Origin: Bolinopsis microptera | Taxonomy: Eukaryota > Ctenophora > Tentaculata > Lobata > Bolinopsidae | NCBI RefSeq assembly: GCF_026151205.1 | Contig: NC_087083.1 | Coordinates: forward strand, 6,426,460 to 6,490,459 | Direction: 5' to 3' | Length of the DNA: 64,000 nt | In this document: in pieces, positions 9,758 through 23,141 of the stretch | How the letters are laid out: each line of letters opens with the position of its first letter | How positions within the stretch are numbered: position 1 is the first letter of the stretch | The notes under the pieces: model-generated | What the model saw: the letters and a program-made list of their open reading frames with translations, nothing else | The model's database searches: none | Told to the model about the DNA's origin: nothing | Made by a program: the position numbers and the translations under genes

Positions 9758-11720
9758 TTAAAAGGTTAGCCATGTGTCATGGCAAAGAGATATCATGTGT
9801 GCATAGCCGTACCGGATGTTGAGTTTGATATTAAAATATAGATTAGTTACATGTATTAGGGTCATTCGATTTTGGAGGGATAGCAAGTGCTTTTTAAGGT
9901 TAGATTTAATAACACCTGACGAAGTGATAAGTCTGAATTCTTGGAAGACCGGATATAACCCATCTACATTAGCATCACATATTTCGAATACATGGGGCTC
10001 GAGGTCATTCCCCAATTTTCGTTAGATGGTGTAAAAAAAGTTCTTTGGGGATAATCTAACTCAGTAATGGGAAATCAGACGAGTTTTTCATTTCTAGGAC
10101 AGAACTTGAAAAGTTCTGTAATCGATGGGGGAATAATTAAGAATTTGAATCTTCCAAAAATGTATGGTTAAATGTGCAGATTTCTTCCCCCCGGTTCATA
10201 TAATTTTTTGCTCGGTGAATAGCGGTTTAGTGTATGTCAAGACAGTAGTTCTTGTAGCCATAGGTTCGTTTAAGTTCGTGATACGTGCACAGGTTAAATA
10301 GTATTCTTATGATCATAATTGGGAAATGTACCAAAGAGCAGTTCTTATACATCGTTTTGAATTGCAAAGATTTTATTCAGCTTTCTGTTTAGGGATAACC
10401 CAGCAAACTTATTCATAGCTAAGATGGACATAAAAAGAGCATGTCGTATTGTTTCAACTATCAGATTGGGAAATGAATTTGCAAATTCTCTTAATCGATA
10501 CAATACTGGAGTTTCACGCTTTAAAGATAAATGATTAAGATGTGGTTCCCCAGCTTAGCTGTTCGTTCTATTTCCACCCCAAGAATCTTCTGTACATTGA
10601 CTTTTTCTAGCTTTTTGCCATCTATTAAATCGTTAGATTCCTGCTTAAAGGGCCCCGTGTTATGGCACAGGTCTGGTGTTGCTCTTGACAAAACCTGGCT
10701 GAAAATGCATATAAACAACTTTTCCCTGATTTGTATGTAACTTGTTAGACTCCATATTGTTACGACTTGTTTCATTACATGATTAGCTTTTTCAAAAGTT
10801 CTGTGCTGAACTACCTATCACAAATTATTTGTATCATCGCAAACAGACGAATTCAGCCAAGCTAGAGGCGGTCACAATATCATTTAAATAAATCAGAAAT
10901 AGTAGAGGTCATAAACACTGACCCTGGGGTCACATACTCAAATGAACACTTGTCCGACTTTTCGTTTGAAAAGATGTACTGGCTACGTTTGTGAGATAAG
11001 CTAGCAGAGTTTTTGTGCAATTCCTCTTACTCCCATAGGTTCAAGTTTATGCAGGAGTTTATCGTGCTCAATTGTGTCAAATTGCTTTACTTAGATCAAT
11101 AAATTATTTCCAAGTAATGATTTTTTGTTTCTGTCATCGCCATCTAGTATTTTATGACTGAATAGTTTACGGCATGAGATGTAGGATTGTTGAGTGTTGT
11201 TTTCTAAAACCAAAAATGTCGATCATAATCAGTTCATAGCATGAAGGTAATTATATACCTATTATAGATTATTTTTTCAAGTATTTTTCAAATATCGGTA
11301 ATGTAGAAACAGGTCGATAGTTCTCAAGGCAAGTGAGTCTCCTTTTTATAAATTGTGTAATAGAGCCCTTTTAAAGCTTGTTTGGAACGACCCCATTGTC
11401 CAAGAACCAATTAAAGGAATCTAGAGATATGACCAGACAGATAATTTACTCTCTTTTTTAGACTTAAACAGAGATATCCACTTGCCTTCCATTTTCAAGG
11501 CTACCAAGGATTTTACTTCTTATCTCTTCCTCGTCACAGGGGTGAGAAAAAAAAGAGTTCACTATTCTTTCTCTGCCCTTGAGGTATTGTTTAAACTTCG
11601 TCATAATAAATTGGCCATCAGTTACGGACGAGATGGTCAGGAAGTTGAACTTTTGTATTAAGATTACGAGCAATAGACGAGAAGTAGAGTTAAAATCGTT
11701 AGCAATCTCACGCGTTTCAG
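9758..11720 (-). mobile_element. Decayed LINE reverse transcriptase, reverse strand
   Basis: Several reverse-strand frames line up in the order of a LINE RT but are separated by stops and shifts. The 11673-11464 frame has FKQYLKGRERIVNSFFSHP and DEEEIRSKILGSLENG. Around 11090-10990 the phrase HDKLLHKLEPMGVRGIAQKL matches the region after RT motif A. The 10775-10521 frame has EKVNVQKILGVEIER (the palm-end LGV motif). The 10015-9758 frame ends with SGVIKSNLKKHLLSLQ, typical of LINE C-termini. With the fragment at 8953-9567 this gives one or two nested old insertions. None is functional. Confidence 0.6.
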
Positions 11721-11767
11721 TTACAATTCGACCATCAATTAGAATGATGCCTTTATATCTTTTTTAG

Positions 11768-13790
11768 ATTTACCCCTAGTTCGTTTAATCAACTTCCCAG
11801 GTTTTTTTTTAATATTTTCCTTTAGCAAGTTTCAAATTTTTTTTCCTAGTGGGCTTTTTCGCAGATTTTATAGCTTGGTTTTAGGTAGAAAGATACGCCT
11901 TATACTTAAGAGATAGAAAGTTTCATCACCTAATGGGTTTGATTTTGGTACACGGAAGCCTTGAAACTAGAAGCTTCTGAAGTAAGAGATTTTGTCGGTA
12001 TCAATATTGACTGCTGAACAAAGACAAGACATAAAATCAAAAGATAAAAGTGTTGTGGATAGATGGACCTCATGGACCGGCTGGGACGGTAAAGACAGTT
12101 ATTATGTGCGGGAAGTTTAGAGATAAGCGTTATCTGATAAGAAGAACAAGATCGTGGTTATACATTTGCTGGGTGTGAGGTAATAATGCTACTAGTATGG
12201 AATCAAGAATGCACTGGGTTTCGCAGGGGTTACAGCTGTGAGACGATCACGGATTGATTATGAGACCCCCCATAAACACATAAGGTGGAGGTAAATGGAG
12301 GAAGTTTAATAAATGTAGTTGTAGAAGTGAGGAAACCAAAGTTGTTATCATCAAGATGGAACGACTGATAGGTTTACCTCAAAATTTAGGAATCTGTAGC
12401 AATCTCAACGGAAAGTAGTGCATTTATAGACGATATGCAGTTTTGGAACTATTTCATCACACTACGTTGTGATGCAAGAGTTTAATGTTACTTCTAAAAT
12501 AAAGTTAGTCCGATGAAAGTCCACGTGTGGGTTAGCCTGTGACTATGATACAGGGTCACTGTATAAGATTTATCGCAGCTTTTGATCCGCGACTATTTAG
12601 GACACTGATACTGGTATTGTTGTCAGATGAGACAGCGAGTTTCTTTGTCTCAAAACTTGAGGAACACATTCGGAATATCCATCTGTTTTAGATGTGGTAG
12701 GGATTTGTTCTACTGGCAAAATGGCACTGCAAAAGTTTATCCCAATAACAGGAGTGTGGACATTTCATACATGGACCATTAACTACGATACATTTTATGG
12801 AAGAGACTAGGTTACGATTACTGTTCTATATTGTTTAAAAACGTTTTGATAAATGAATTTTAAGCTGTTATTGAAGACAAATGATATAGGCTTATTACTG
12901 ATATAGGAAAACTACACTTCCGACGCTAATGTTATTTGTAAAGACTGCTGTAGACACAATGAGAATGAAGGTTACGCCACTGATAAAATAATAACGTGCA
13001 AGTGTCAAGATAGCCAATCAAGTGATTGGCCTGCTGTTTATTGCAGATGTTTATATTGGAGTGAAATGAGCTTCATGATCTGATGCTTCTTTATACGCAA
13101 TATCACGAGCACGGGTTAAGTGGCTCTCTATTTGATAATTACACCGCCGTTATATTCGTTTGAAAGGATAGTTCCGATGATGCAGGTTAAACACATTAAA
13201 CGTAACTGATTAGAGAAATTAGCGCATATAGCTCGCGTGATAAAACATTATTAAGATCAGTTTTATAGTAGATATGTTTAAAACGTACTTATAATGTTAC
13301 TGGGGTTTTACCGATATTATATTGATGATATTGTATTGTTTAAAATGGACTGCAATAATAACTTTTCATATATAACCATAGTTGAGGTTCATACAATGTT
13401 CATGGAGTCTAGTAGAAGCGAATTACATACTGTTTCTACAAGACAGGGCTTGTAAAGCAATGTAGGAATAGAAATATTTGTAAGCAGTTTGTTTTAACAT
13501 GCCTATTCTTGCTCTTCGTTGAGAATCAGAGCAAGCTAATATGCAGTGCAGTCAGGTTCGAACGGACTGACAAATTTAAATATGTCCATCATTTACTCAA
13601 TAAATATTTTTAAAGTGCTGTTAATGCTTAGTAGTATTGTCTTGAATAAAATATATTGATCATGTATTATTATAGATCATGCGATTTTCAACTATTCTGA
13701 ATAACATGCATCTTTAGTCCAATTTTGTAATAATTCATAAAATGTTTGAGATAATGGTTCATTAATTCTACATCTAACTGTTCTTTCTAT
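11768..13790. other. Non-coding stretch, no supported features
   Basis: About 2 kb without a convincing frame, tandem repeat or transposon end. Confidence 0.4.
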
Positions 13791-13796
13791 CTGTAT

Positions 13797-14236
13797 GTTT
13801 TCAACCCCACTCTCCTCCTACCTTCACTTCCTCCTACCTCCTCTCTCTTACCTCACTCTTCCCCCTCCTCACTCTCCTTCTACCTCACTCTCCTCCTACC
13901 TCATCTCTTCCTACTCACTCTCCTCCCACCTCAATCTCCTTTCTACCTCACTCTCTCCTACCTCACTCTGCTCTTACTCATCTCCTCTACCTCACTTCCT
14001 CCTACCTCACTCTTCTCTATCTCTTCTCTCCTACCTCACTCTCCTCCCTACCTCACTTCTTCTACTCCACTCTCCTCTACTTCACTCTTCCTCCTACCCA
14101 CTTTCCTCTTACCTACTCTCTTCTACTCACTCTCCTCCTATCACTCTCCTCCTTCCTCACTCTCTTTACCTCACCTCTCCTTATCCTCACTCTCCTTCCT
14201 AACTACGATCTTCCTATTCACTTCCTCCTTCCTCAG
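13797..14236 (+). repeat. CT-rich minisatellite
   Basis: About 430 bp of irregular units around CTCCTACCTCACTCT, almost pure pyrimidine with A punctuation. The long Ser/Leu/Pro/Tyr frame across it is a by-product of low complexity. Such strand asymmetry can form triplex (H-DNA) structures, which is inference. Confidence 0.85.
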
Positions 14237-14649
14237 GAGGTGCATGCATACCTCTGTGGTATACTTTCTATCCTTGAAAGGAACCACTCGTCTCTTTCAT
14301 GAAGTAAGCAAGCCAATGACCAGGGATGGAAACAGCTGCTATCCAGCTTACCACGAAAGAAAGAAAGACCCACTGTTGTTTGTAGGACCTCCGTATATTG
14401 GTGTATCAGGGGGAGTGTTTGGTAATAGCCGCCATCAACATGGGTCCTACAAACCCCGCCATCTGGACCAAAAACTATTGATATCGAGCTCTTTAGAGCA
14501 GAGTTATCAGGATATAGTCGTAATTTAGGGTTACAAGCCGCGTACAAATACGTTCGAGGATGCAATCTCACAAAATGCAAAATACTCACACCACCCGTGG
14601 TCGAGTTACTGTATGACATTCGATGGCAATTATAATCTGACATCCCCAT
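14233..14649 (-). other. Unrecognised 138-codon open frame
   Basis: A reverse-strand frame starting MGMSDYNCHRMSYSNST and running to 14233. It has a mixed composition, is not low complexity, and contains FGPDGGVCRTHVDGGYYQ. A second frame is open on the forward strand over 14244-14528. I recognise no domain and see no splice sites. It could be transposon debris. Confidence 0.12.
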
Positions 14650-16200
14650 GGGAGATAACGGTTAGAATCTCTACACTCAACCAGGACTGATCTTATCTAG
14701 TTTTCTGATACAACACTGAGAATACATTAGTGAAACAGCGATCAAAATGAATAGTGCTGTGTTCAATGATGCGATGAATGAGGAGAGGTGATGCTCCCAG
14801 GACTTTATTCGGTTAGGAATGGTATAAACAATGAGGGTATTGTACAGATTAAAGCGTACCCAAAGTGTGGATACAGGGAAGGTAGTAGGTCGAGACGGAT
14901 ATCCCTGATTTTAGTGTGTAAGGTGCTGGTCTGATGCAGTTTGTTCAGCTTTGGAGTCGTTTGATTTTATCGAGTATTCCTTGTCATCGTCTGTCAAGGT
15001 ACTGGTGGTATTTTGGGAGTTGTAACTGGCAGTAAATCTATTTTCATCTGAAAATGTAAACTTAACTGTTAATAAGGACTTGACAATTATCTTAAAATTA
15101 ACCTGCATCAGTTTTCAGTATTTGTTTAACAAATACGGTTTAAGATTAGCACTAACCAAGACTTTTCAAGAGATTCTTGCACGAAAGAAGGTGAAGACAC
15201 GAGCCCTAACATGTATAAGCGCTCATAAAGTAGAATAATATCGCCAGTGAAACTTTCGATTTCAGAGCAGCTAAATCTCCCTCCTGGTGCCGCTGCCAAC
15301 TTTGCTATAACTCTTGAAAACCATTTAATTAGGTTAATTAGTTAATTAGGTTAATTAGAGTTCAATTAGATTAGATTAGAGTTAATTGGATAATTAGGGT
15401 TAAATTAGGTTAATTAGGTTATTTATTGTTAATGGTGTTAATTAGGTTAAGGTACAGTTGCAAGTAACTCATGTGAAAAAACGATCATAGGAGTGAATTG
15501 TAACTAATTATCATCAGCATACAAGTTTCTTTAAGTGTGTTTTCTAATTCTAAGTTAATAGTCAGGACTCAGAGGGATATGATGAAATCCATGGCTAGTT
15601 TTTATGCTTAAATCATATCCTTATTTGCAATAAATTATTAATCATGCAATATTGATTTCTCATGGTTCTACCGGTCGCAGGAATTATTGTTTTTGTTTTC
15701 ATCGCCAACACTGAATTTTGGCATAGGTAGTTGAAGTTGAATGCAACTTAACCCCAGCTAAAAAAACCATTTTTCAACCTGCGATAGTAAATGGCTAAAT
15801 TTCTCAAAAATTATGTAGTTTATAATGATATTCAAGTTCATGAATCAAGCTCGGGTCAATGGTCACCGGATAGGGGGGGAAGGAACCTACAAGTTAAATT
15901 AACTTGAAACGTAATTGAGTATCATATTATGTACACACCGCAAGATTACCTACTGAGATATTATGAGTACTAACGAAACATCGGCAATGGCAGGAAAGCA
16001 TCGCCACAATAATCCCGGAAGCAAAGCCACAATCTTGTAAGTTCTAAAAAAAACCTGAAAGAAATTTATGGGATAAAACTCTTGATTTATTTTTGAAAGG
16101 AATTTTATATTTATAACAAAGGATGTTGAAGGTGAAATATTTCATGTTTTACATCTTATCTAATGATTACAGTAGTTTTACGAAGAATTCAAGCTCATAT
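14650..16200. other. Non-coding stretch with TTAATTAGG repeats
   Basis: Nothing coding is supported. At about 15325-15452 there are degenerate tandem units of TTAATTAGG and close variants. Confidence 0.4.
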
Positions 16201-16422
16201 TTAGTGTTTCCCTTCGTGTACCCAAATGCGACATATTTTTAACAAATAAATGTGTCTACCAATACCGGTAAAACGTTTTTGCAATGTAAGCTGTGACGGC
16301 TTGAACAGCGTACCCATAGAAGTAGGGCCAATAACGAAGGCTTGCGTACTCTCCGACCAGCTAGAAACCGTTCCCTCATCGTCAGGATCAATAACGCTCT
16401 TCTTTACTAGACCTTTCATCAT
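16201..16422 (-). CDS. Candidate first coding exon, function unknown
   Basis: The reverse-strand frame begins MMKGLVKKSVIDPDDEGTVS and continues through SESTQAFVIGPTSMGTLFKP to about QKRFTGIG. Composition and codon variety look coding and the GC is higher than in neighbouring DNA. Possible donors follow FTGI (GTATTG or GTAGAC, plus-strand about 16255-16270), both weak. No next exon was found to the left. No domain is recognised. Confidence 0.2.
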   Translation of the reverse strand: MMKGLVKKSVIDPDDEGTVSSWSESTQAFVIGPTSMGTLFKPSQLTLQKRFTGIGRHIYLLKICRIWVHEGKH

Positions 16423-17584
16423 TGCGATCGAATACCAACTGTTGGACAGTTTACTTCATGTATTTACACAGTCCTACTCGAGACAAAGTATTTAAGCTGT
16501 GTTTTTAATCGGATATAGATAAAATTAATTTATCAAGATGTGGATACTGCGGCGGGGAGGCGATATAAATAATACGACTGCTAATTTCTTATCGGAGTTT
16601 ATATGAACGGACATTCGTTGGTATTTAAAATGTCTGTATAGTGTTTTCCTTGCAATCATTTCGATATAATAGCACCAGATGAATGCTATATATGATAAGT
16701 ACCGTCTCTCTTACTCTGCACCATTTCTGTATCTCGGCAAAACATGGTCTTAATCGTTTAGTCAATCTAAGTCTTGTTGATTTTGTGGTGCAGCTGGGAA
16801 ACTGGGGAAGGTAAGAAGGAAAAGTTTACAAATGAACAATAACACCTCTAACAGGAACCAGGACTAACTTGATTTGAGATGAACCAACCATAATACCATA
16901 ATGTTATTATTTAGTCAGGTACCTGAAAAAGTACCATTTTCACCTATCTGAATCGATAAATCATCAATTTAGAATTTGTTAATATATTACCACCAAAAAT
17001 GATATTATGTTGGCTCTTTTTGGTTTGGCTGAGTGCACAAGTTATCAAATTGAACTTAAAAACGTGTTAGATTACAGATTACAATAAAAGGGGAGAGATA
17101 ACAGATATAAACGGTTGTAACACGTTAGACATGAAATGAACTGTCTGAATGGCCCTTATTTCCGGTCTCGGACTTTCGATTCATAGTTATACTATACATA
17201 GTCACGATGATGTGGTACATATGGTTGTGACGATGCTTGTCGTCTAATTTGAAAAGTTTGCATATAAGTTTGTGAAACTGAATGTTCGCATTTTCGCTGA
17301 GTTCTTCAAAATTAAATTTCTTCCTTTGTTCTTAAATTAATACAATGCGGAGCATTCATTTTCGTGTATATATATATTTAGCGATCCCGATTTAACTTAT
17401 AAGAACAAACTTGGATACGTTTCGGAATTACTTCATATGTTCAGGATGACTTAAATATTCTCAAAATTGTATGGGGGTGAAATTGTGTCTGCAGCTTTCT
17501 GTAATCTTGTATGCTCACTTACATTCAATTTTGTAATAAGTTTTGAATCTCTACTCAAAAGCTCGCATTTACTTTTCCTGTTAA
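16423..17584. other. Non-coding stretch before the satellite array
   Basis: AT-rich sequence with no supported gene or repeat. Confidence 0.4.
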
Positions 17585-20500
17585 ACTTTCCATGACCGAA
17601 AATTTACAATTTTTACTGAATTTCACACCCGCTTAACCAATTGTAAGTCAATATTTTAGATGGCATTGACCGATTGAGTGCTGGAACGTTTGATTATCGG
17701 TCGAAAAAGCCCACAGCAGAATCGTAAGAAAACAAAAAGTTGAATTTTCAAATAGAAAGTCTGTCCATTTTCAAATTAAAAAGTTTGTCCATTTTCAATA
17801 TGAAATTTTTCTTGAAACAAAATTTGACAGATTGATGAATTTTTGCCCACAAACAATTAGTCAGTTATATTGTTGATGGTATGAAACCAAATTGGGGTAC
17901 TGGAAGTCAAAATCCCGAATAAAATTGTTAATATCATATATTCAAAATCTCTTGTCCCATTTTCAGTTTTTGAAGATGACATTTCCAGGACCGAAATTTA
18001 CTGTTTTTTACTGACTTTCACCTTGCACAATTAGTAGTCAACTATAGATGGCATTGACACGATTGAGGTGCTGGAAGATGGATATGGTCGGAGGAAAGCC
18101 ACAGCAGAAAGCTTAAGAAAACGAAAAGCTGTATTTTCAAACGTCGGTCCCATTTTCAAATATGAAATTTTCTTGGAAAACACAAATTTGACAGATTAGA
18201 TGACATTTTTGCCCACGACAATTAGTCAGTTAATTGATGATGAAAATGGAAACAAATTGGGGTTACTGGAAGTCAATATCCCGAATAAAATTGTAAAATC
18301 ATATATTCCAAATCTCTGTCCCTTTTCAGTTTTGACGATGAAATTTCCAGGACCGAAATTTTTCTGTTTTTTACTGCATTTCTCTCTGCAACCAATTAGG
18401 AAGTAAACTATAGATGGCCTAGACCACGATTGAAGTGCTGGAGATTGATATCGGTCGGAGAAGCCCACAGCAGAAAGCTTAAGAAACGAAAAGTGGTATT
18501 TTCAAAAAGTCTGTCCATTTTTCATATTTGAAATTGTCTGACCCTAATTGACAGATTAGATGGACATTTTTGGCCCACAAGACCTATTAGTCGGTTAATT
18601 GTGATGGTATGAAACCAATTGGGTACTGAAGTTCAAAATCCGAATAAAATTGTTAAGATCATATATTCCAAATCTCTGTCCATTTTCGTTTTTGAAGTTG
18701 AAAATTTCCAGGACCGAAATTTTACAGTTCTTACTGAATTTCCACTGCATCCAATTGTAAGTAAACTATAGATGACATATGACACGTTGAGGTGCTGGAA
18801 GATAGATATCGTCGGAGGAAGCCCACAGCAGGAGCTTAAGAAACGAAAAGTGTATTTTTCAAAAAGTCTGTCCCATTTCAAATATGAAATTGTTGAACAC
18901 AAATTCTGACAGATTAGATGACATTTTTGCCCACAAACCAATTAGTCAGTTAAATGATGATTGATGGTATGAACCAAATTGGGGTATGGGAAGTCAAAAT
19001 CCCGAATAAAATTGATAAAATCATATATTCCCAATCTCTGTCCCATTTTTTCAGTTTTGAAGATGAAATTTCTGGACGACATTTTTACAGTTTTTACTTG
19101 AATTTCTCACTGCAACCAATTTAAGTTTATTTTGTAGGACCACTATTAGATGGCATATGGACACGATTGAGGTGCTGGAAGATTGGAACGGTTCGAGGAA
19201 GCCCACAGCAGAACGCTTAAGAACGAAAAGCTGTATTTTCAAAAGTCTGTCCCATTATTCAAATATGAAATTTTCTGAACACAAATTTGACAGATTAGAT
19301 GACATTTTTGCCCACAAACAAGTAGTCAGTTAATTGATGTTGGTATGAAACCAATTGGGGTACTGGAAGTCAAAATCCCGAATAAAATTGTAAAATCATA
19401 TGTTCCAAAATCCTGTCCCATTTTCAGTTTTTGAAGAAGGATGAAATTCCCAGGACCGAATTTTTACAGTTTTACTGAATTTCTCACCTGCAACCATTAG
19501 TAAGTAAACTATAGATGGCTTATGAAACGATTGAGGTGCTGGAAGATTGATATGGTCGGAGAAGCCCACAGCCGAAAGCTTAAGAAACGAAAAAGCTGTA
19601 TTTTCAACGTCTGTCCCATTTTTCAAATATGAAATTGTGCTGAACACAAATTTGGACAGATAGATGACATGTTTGCCCACAAAACACTTTAGTCAGTTAA
19701 TTGATGATTGGAATGAAAACAAATTTGGGGTAACTGGAAGTAAAATCCCGAATAAAATTGTAAATCATATATTCAAATCTCTGTCCCACTTTCAGTTTTT
19801 GAAGATGAAATTTCCAGGACCGAAATTTTACAGTTTTTACTGAATTTCTCACCTGCAACCAATTAGTAAGTAAAATATAGATGGCATCTGACACGATTGA
19901 AGTGCTGGAAGATTGATGTTATGCGGTCGGAGTAAAGGCCACAGCAGAAGCTCGAAAAACGAAAAGCTGTATTTCAAAAGGTCTGTACCCAATTTCAAAT
20001 ATGAAATTGGTCTGAACACAATTTGACAGATTTGATGAACATTTTTGCCCACAAACCAATTATCGGTTAATTGTTGAGGTATGAACCAAATTTGGGTACT
20101 GGAAGTCAACATCCCGAATAAAATTGTAAAATCATATATTCCAAATTCTCTGTCCCATTTTCAGATTTTGAAGATGAAATTTCAGGACGAAATTCTAAAG
20201 TTCTTACTGAATTTCTCACCTGCAACCAATTAGTAAGTAAACTAAAGATGACTTATGACACGATAGAGGACTGGGAGATTGATTCGTCGGAGGAGAAGCC
20301 CACAGCAGAAGTTTAAGATAAACGAAAAGCTGTATTTTCCAAAGGTCTGTCCCCTTTTCTAAACTAAATTTTTCGACACACAAATTTGACAGATAAGATT
20401 GGAATTTTTTGCCCACAAAACCAATTAGTCAGTTAATTGAATGATGGTATGAAACAAAATTCGGGTAACTGGAAGTCAAAATCCGATAATATTGTTAAAA

Positions 20501-20731
20501 TATATATTCCAAATCTCTGTACCCATTTTCAGTTTTTGGAAGATGAAATTTCCAGGACCAAATTTTACAGTTTTTACTGAATTTTCTCAACCGTAAACCA
20601 ATTAGTAAGTCTACTATAGCTGGCATATGACACGATTGAGGGCTGGAAGATGATATCGGTCGGAGGAAGCCCCACATGCAGAAAGCTTAAGAAACGAAAT
20701 GCTGTATTTTCAAAAGTCCTGTCCATTTTAA

Positions 20732-21795
20732 CAGAGGCACATATTAGGTGCGGTAAAAAATCGAAAATTTCTGCGGTACCGCACCCGGACTATAAAGGTA
20801 AAATGTGCGGTAAGTTGCGGTAAATTTTACCATTATGCGGCAAATGTGCGAGCGTTTTTTCGAAATTTGTGCGGAATTTGGGGTTTTCTTATGCATTACA
20901 TAAGAACTTTGGAATTTCTAAACGTATTAAAACCGCCGCGCTTTATCAAAAATAGGTCTGTTTAAGTTTTACTGAGGGTGTAGTTCTTTCTAAGACCATG
21001 ATTGATCCTCATATTGAGATTTTTCAGTTATCTGAGAACAGTGACTTAGTTTAATCAGATGAATTGTGGTGAAGTTTACGGAATGATAACTGATAAACTA
21101 TAATCAAAGTATGGGAACGAGAGGGTTTCATTACGGCCTGGGCACGGTTCCCGAAAGGGCCTGGTCACGGTCCCGAAATGGCCGGGTAACGGTACCGAAA
21201 GGGCCTGGGTCACGGTCCCAATAGGGCTGGGTAACGGTCCCCGAAAGGGCCTGGGTCACGGTCCCGAAAGGCCCTGGGTCACGGTCCCAAAGGGGCTGTG
21301 TCACGTGGTAACTGGGTCACGTGCCAGCATTGAGTTCAAAAGGGCCTGGGTCACGGTCCCGAAAGGGCTGGGTCAGGGTCCGATATGGGCCTGTGTCACG
21401 TGGTAACTGGGTCAGTGGCCTAGGTATGAGTTCCAAAAAGGGCTGGGGCACGGTCCCGAAAGGGGCCTGAATCACGGTCTAAAAGGGCTCGGGTCAGGGT
21501 CCCGGATGGGCCTGAGTCACGGTCCTAAAGGGGCCGGGTTCAGGGTCGGAAAGGGCTGAGTCCACGGTCCTAAAAGGGCCCGGATATAACTTATTTTGGT
21601 TTTTACACTCGAAAAATCTTACGCGAAACATTTCAAAATTATGCGAAATTCGCGGAAAATGCTAGATTATGCGGAAATATGCAGAAAATTACAAAATGTG
21701 CGGACATGTGCCGGAAAAACAATAAATTATGCAGGACCTGTGCGGGAAAACGGTAAATTGTGCGATCCGCACCCATGCACCTATTATGTGCTCTG
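20732..21795. mobile_element. hAT-like non-autonomous element inserted in the satellite
   Basis: The termini are inverted: the left begins CAGAGGCACATATTAGGTGC, the right read inward begins CAGAGCACATAATAGGTGC. The CAGAG start and a probable 8-bp target duplication from the satellite string ATTTTCAA (imperfect because the array is noisy) fit hAT elements. Both subterminal zones hold many copies of a TGCGGTAAATT/TGCGGAAAAT-type motif, as expected for transposase binding sites. The middle (21135-21585) is a GC-rich minisatellite. No transposase frame exists, so it would need enzyme in trans. Confidence 0.7.
21135..21585 (+). repeat. GC-rich minisatellite inside the hAT-like element
   Basis: About 18 degenerate units of roughly 24 bp based on GGGCCTGGGTCACGGTCCCG. 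It is confined to the element and absent from the flanking satellite, so it travelled with the insertion or expanded within it. Confidence 0.85.
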
Positions 21796-23106
21796 GTTTC
21801 AAAAGAAATTTTCTGAACACAAATTTGACAGAATTAGATGAATTTTTGCCACAAAACCAATTAGTCAGTTATTTGATGTGGTATGAACAAATTGGGGTAC
21901 TGAAGTCAAAATCCCGAAATAAAATTGTAAAATCATATATTCACAAATCTCTGTCCCACTTTCAGTTTTTGAAGAAGAACTTTCAGGACCGACATTTTAC
22001 AGTTTTTACGAATTTTTCACTGCAACAATTAGTAAGTACATACTATAGATGGCATATGACCGATTGAGGATGCTGGAAGATTGATTATCGTTCGGAGGAA
22101 GCCCACAGCAGGAATAGAAAGCTTAAGAAAACGAAAAGGCTGTATTTTCAAAAAGTCTATGTCCCATTTTCAAATATGAAATTGTTGAACACAAATTTGA
22201 CAGTTTAGATGACATTTTTGCCCACAAGCCAATTAGTCAGTTAATTGATGATGGTATGAAAACCCAATTTGGGTACTGGAAGTAAAAATCCCGAATAAAA
22301 TTGTAAAATAATATATTCCAAATCGCTGTCCCATTTTCAGTTTTTGAAGATGAAATTTCCAGGCCCGAAATATTTACAGTTCTTACTGAATTTCTCACTG
22401 AAACAATAAGAAAGTAACTTTGGATGACATATGAACGAATGAGGTGGCTGGAAGATTGATATCGGTCGGAGGAGCCCACAGCAGAAAGCTTAAGAAAACG
22501 AAAGCTGTATTATCAAAAGTCTGTCCCATTTTCAAATATGAATTTTTGTACATACATTTGGAAAGTTAGATGACATTTTTGCCACAAACATTTAGTCCAG
22601 TTAATTGATGATGTATGAAACCAAATTGGGGTACAGGAAGTCAAAATCCTCGAATTAATAATGTAAAATCATTTATTCAAATCTCTGTTTTCCCATTTTC
22701 AGTTTATGAAAATGAAATTGCAGGACCGAAATTTTACAGTTTTTACTGAATTTCTCAACCGCAACCAATTAGTAAGTCAAACTATAGATGGCATTGACAC
22801 GATTGAGTTGTCTGGAAGATTTGATCTCGGTCGGAGGAAGCCCCAGCGAAAGCTTAGGAAACGAAAAGCTGTATTTTCAAAAGTCTGTCCCATTTTCAAA
22901 TAGAATTTTCTGACACAAATTGACTGATTAGATGGACATTATTGCCCACAAAACCAATTAGTCAGTTAATTGATGATGGTATGAAACCAAATTTGGGTAC
23001 TGGAAGTCAAATCCGAATAAAATTGTATAATCATAGATTTTCCAAATCTCTGTCCCATTTTTCAGTTTTTGAAGATGAAATTTCCAGGACCGAAATTTTA
23101 CAGTTC

Positions 23107-23109
<3 letters not shown>

Positions 23110-23141
<32 letters not shown>
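23110..23141 (+). repeat. Poly-T run interrupting one satellite unit
   Basis: About 30 T lie between CAGTTCTTAC and TCTGAATTTT, which are adjacent in other units. It may be a retroposed poly-A relic or a consensus artefact. Confidence 0.7.

Noticed and set aside
13795-14202. 135-codon Ser/Leu/Pro/Tyr-rich frame
   Set aside because: It is a reading of a CT-rich minisatellite, with no protein-like complexity.
15325-15452. Interstitial telomeric repeat
   Set aside because: The units are TTAATTAGG variants, not TTAGGG, with no perfect runs.
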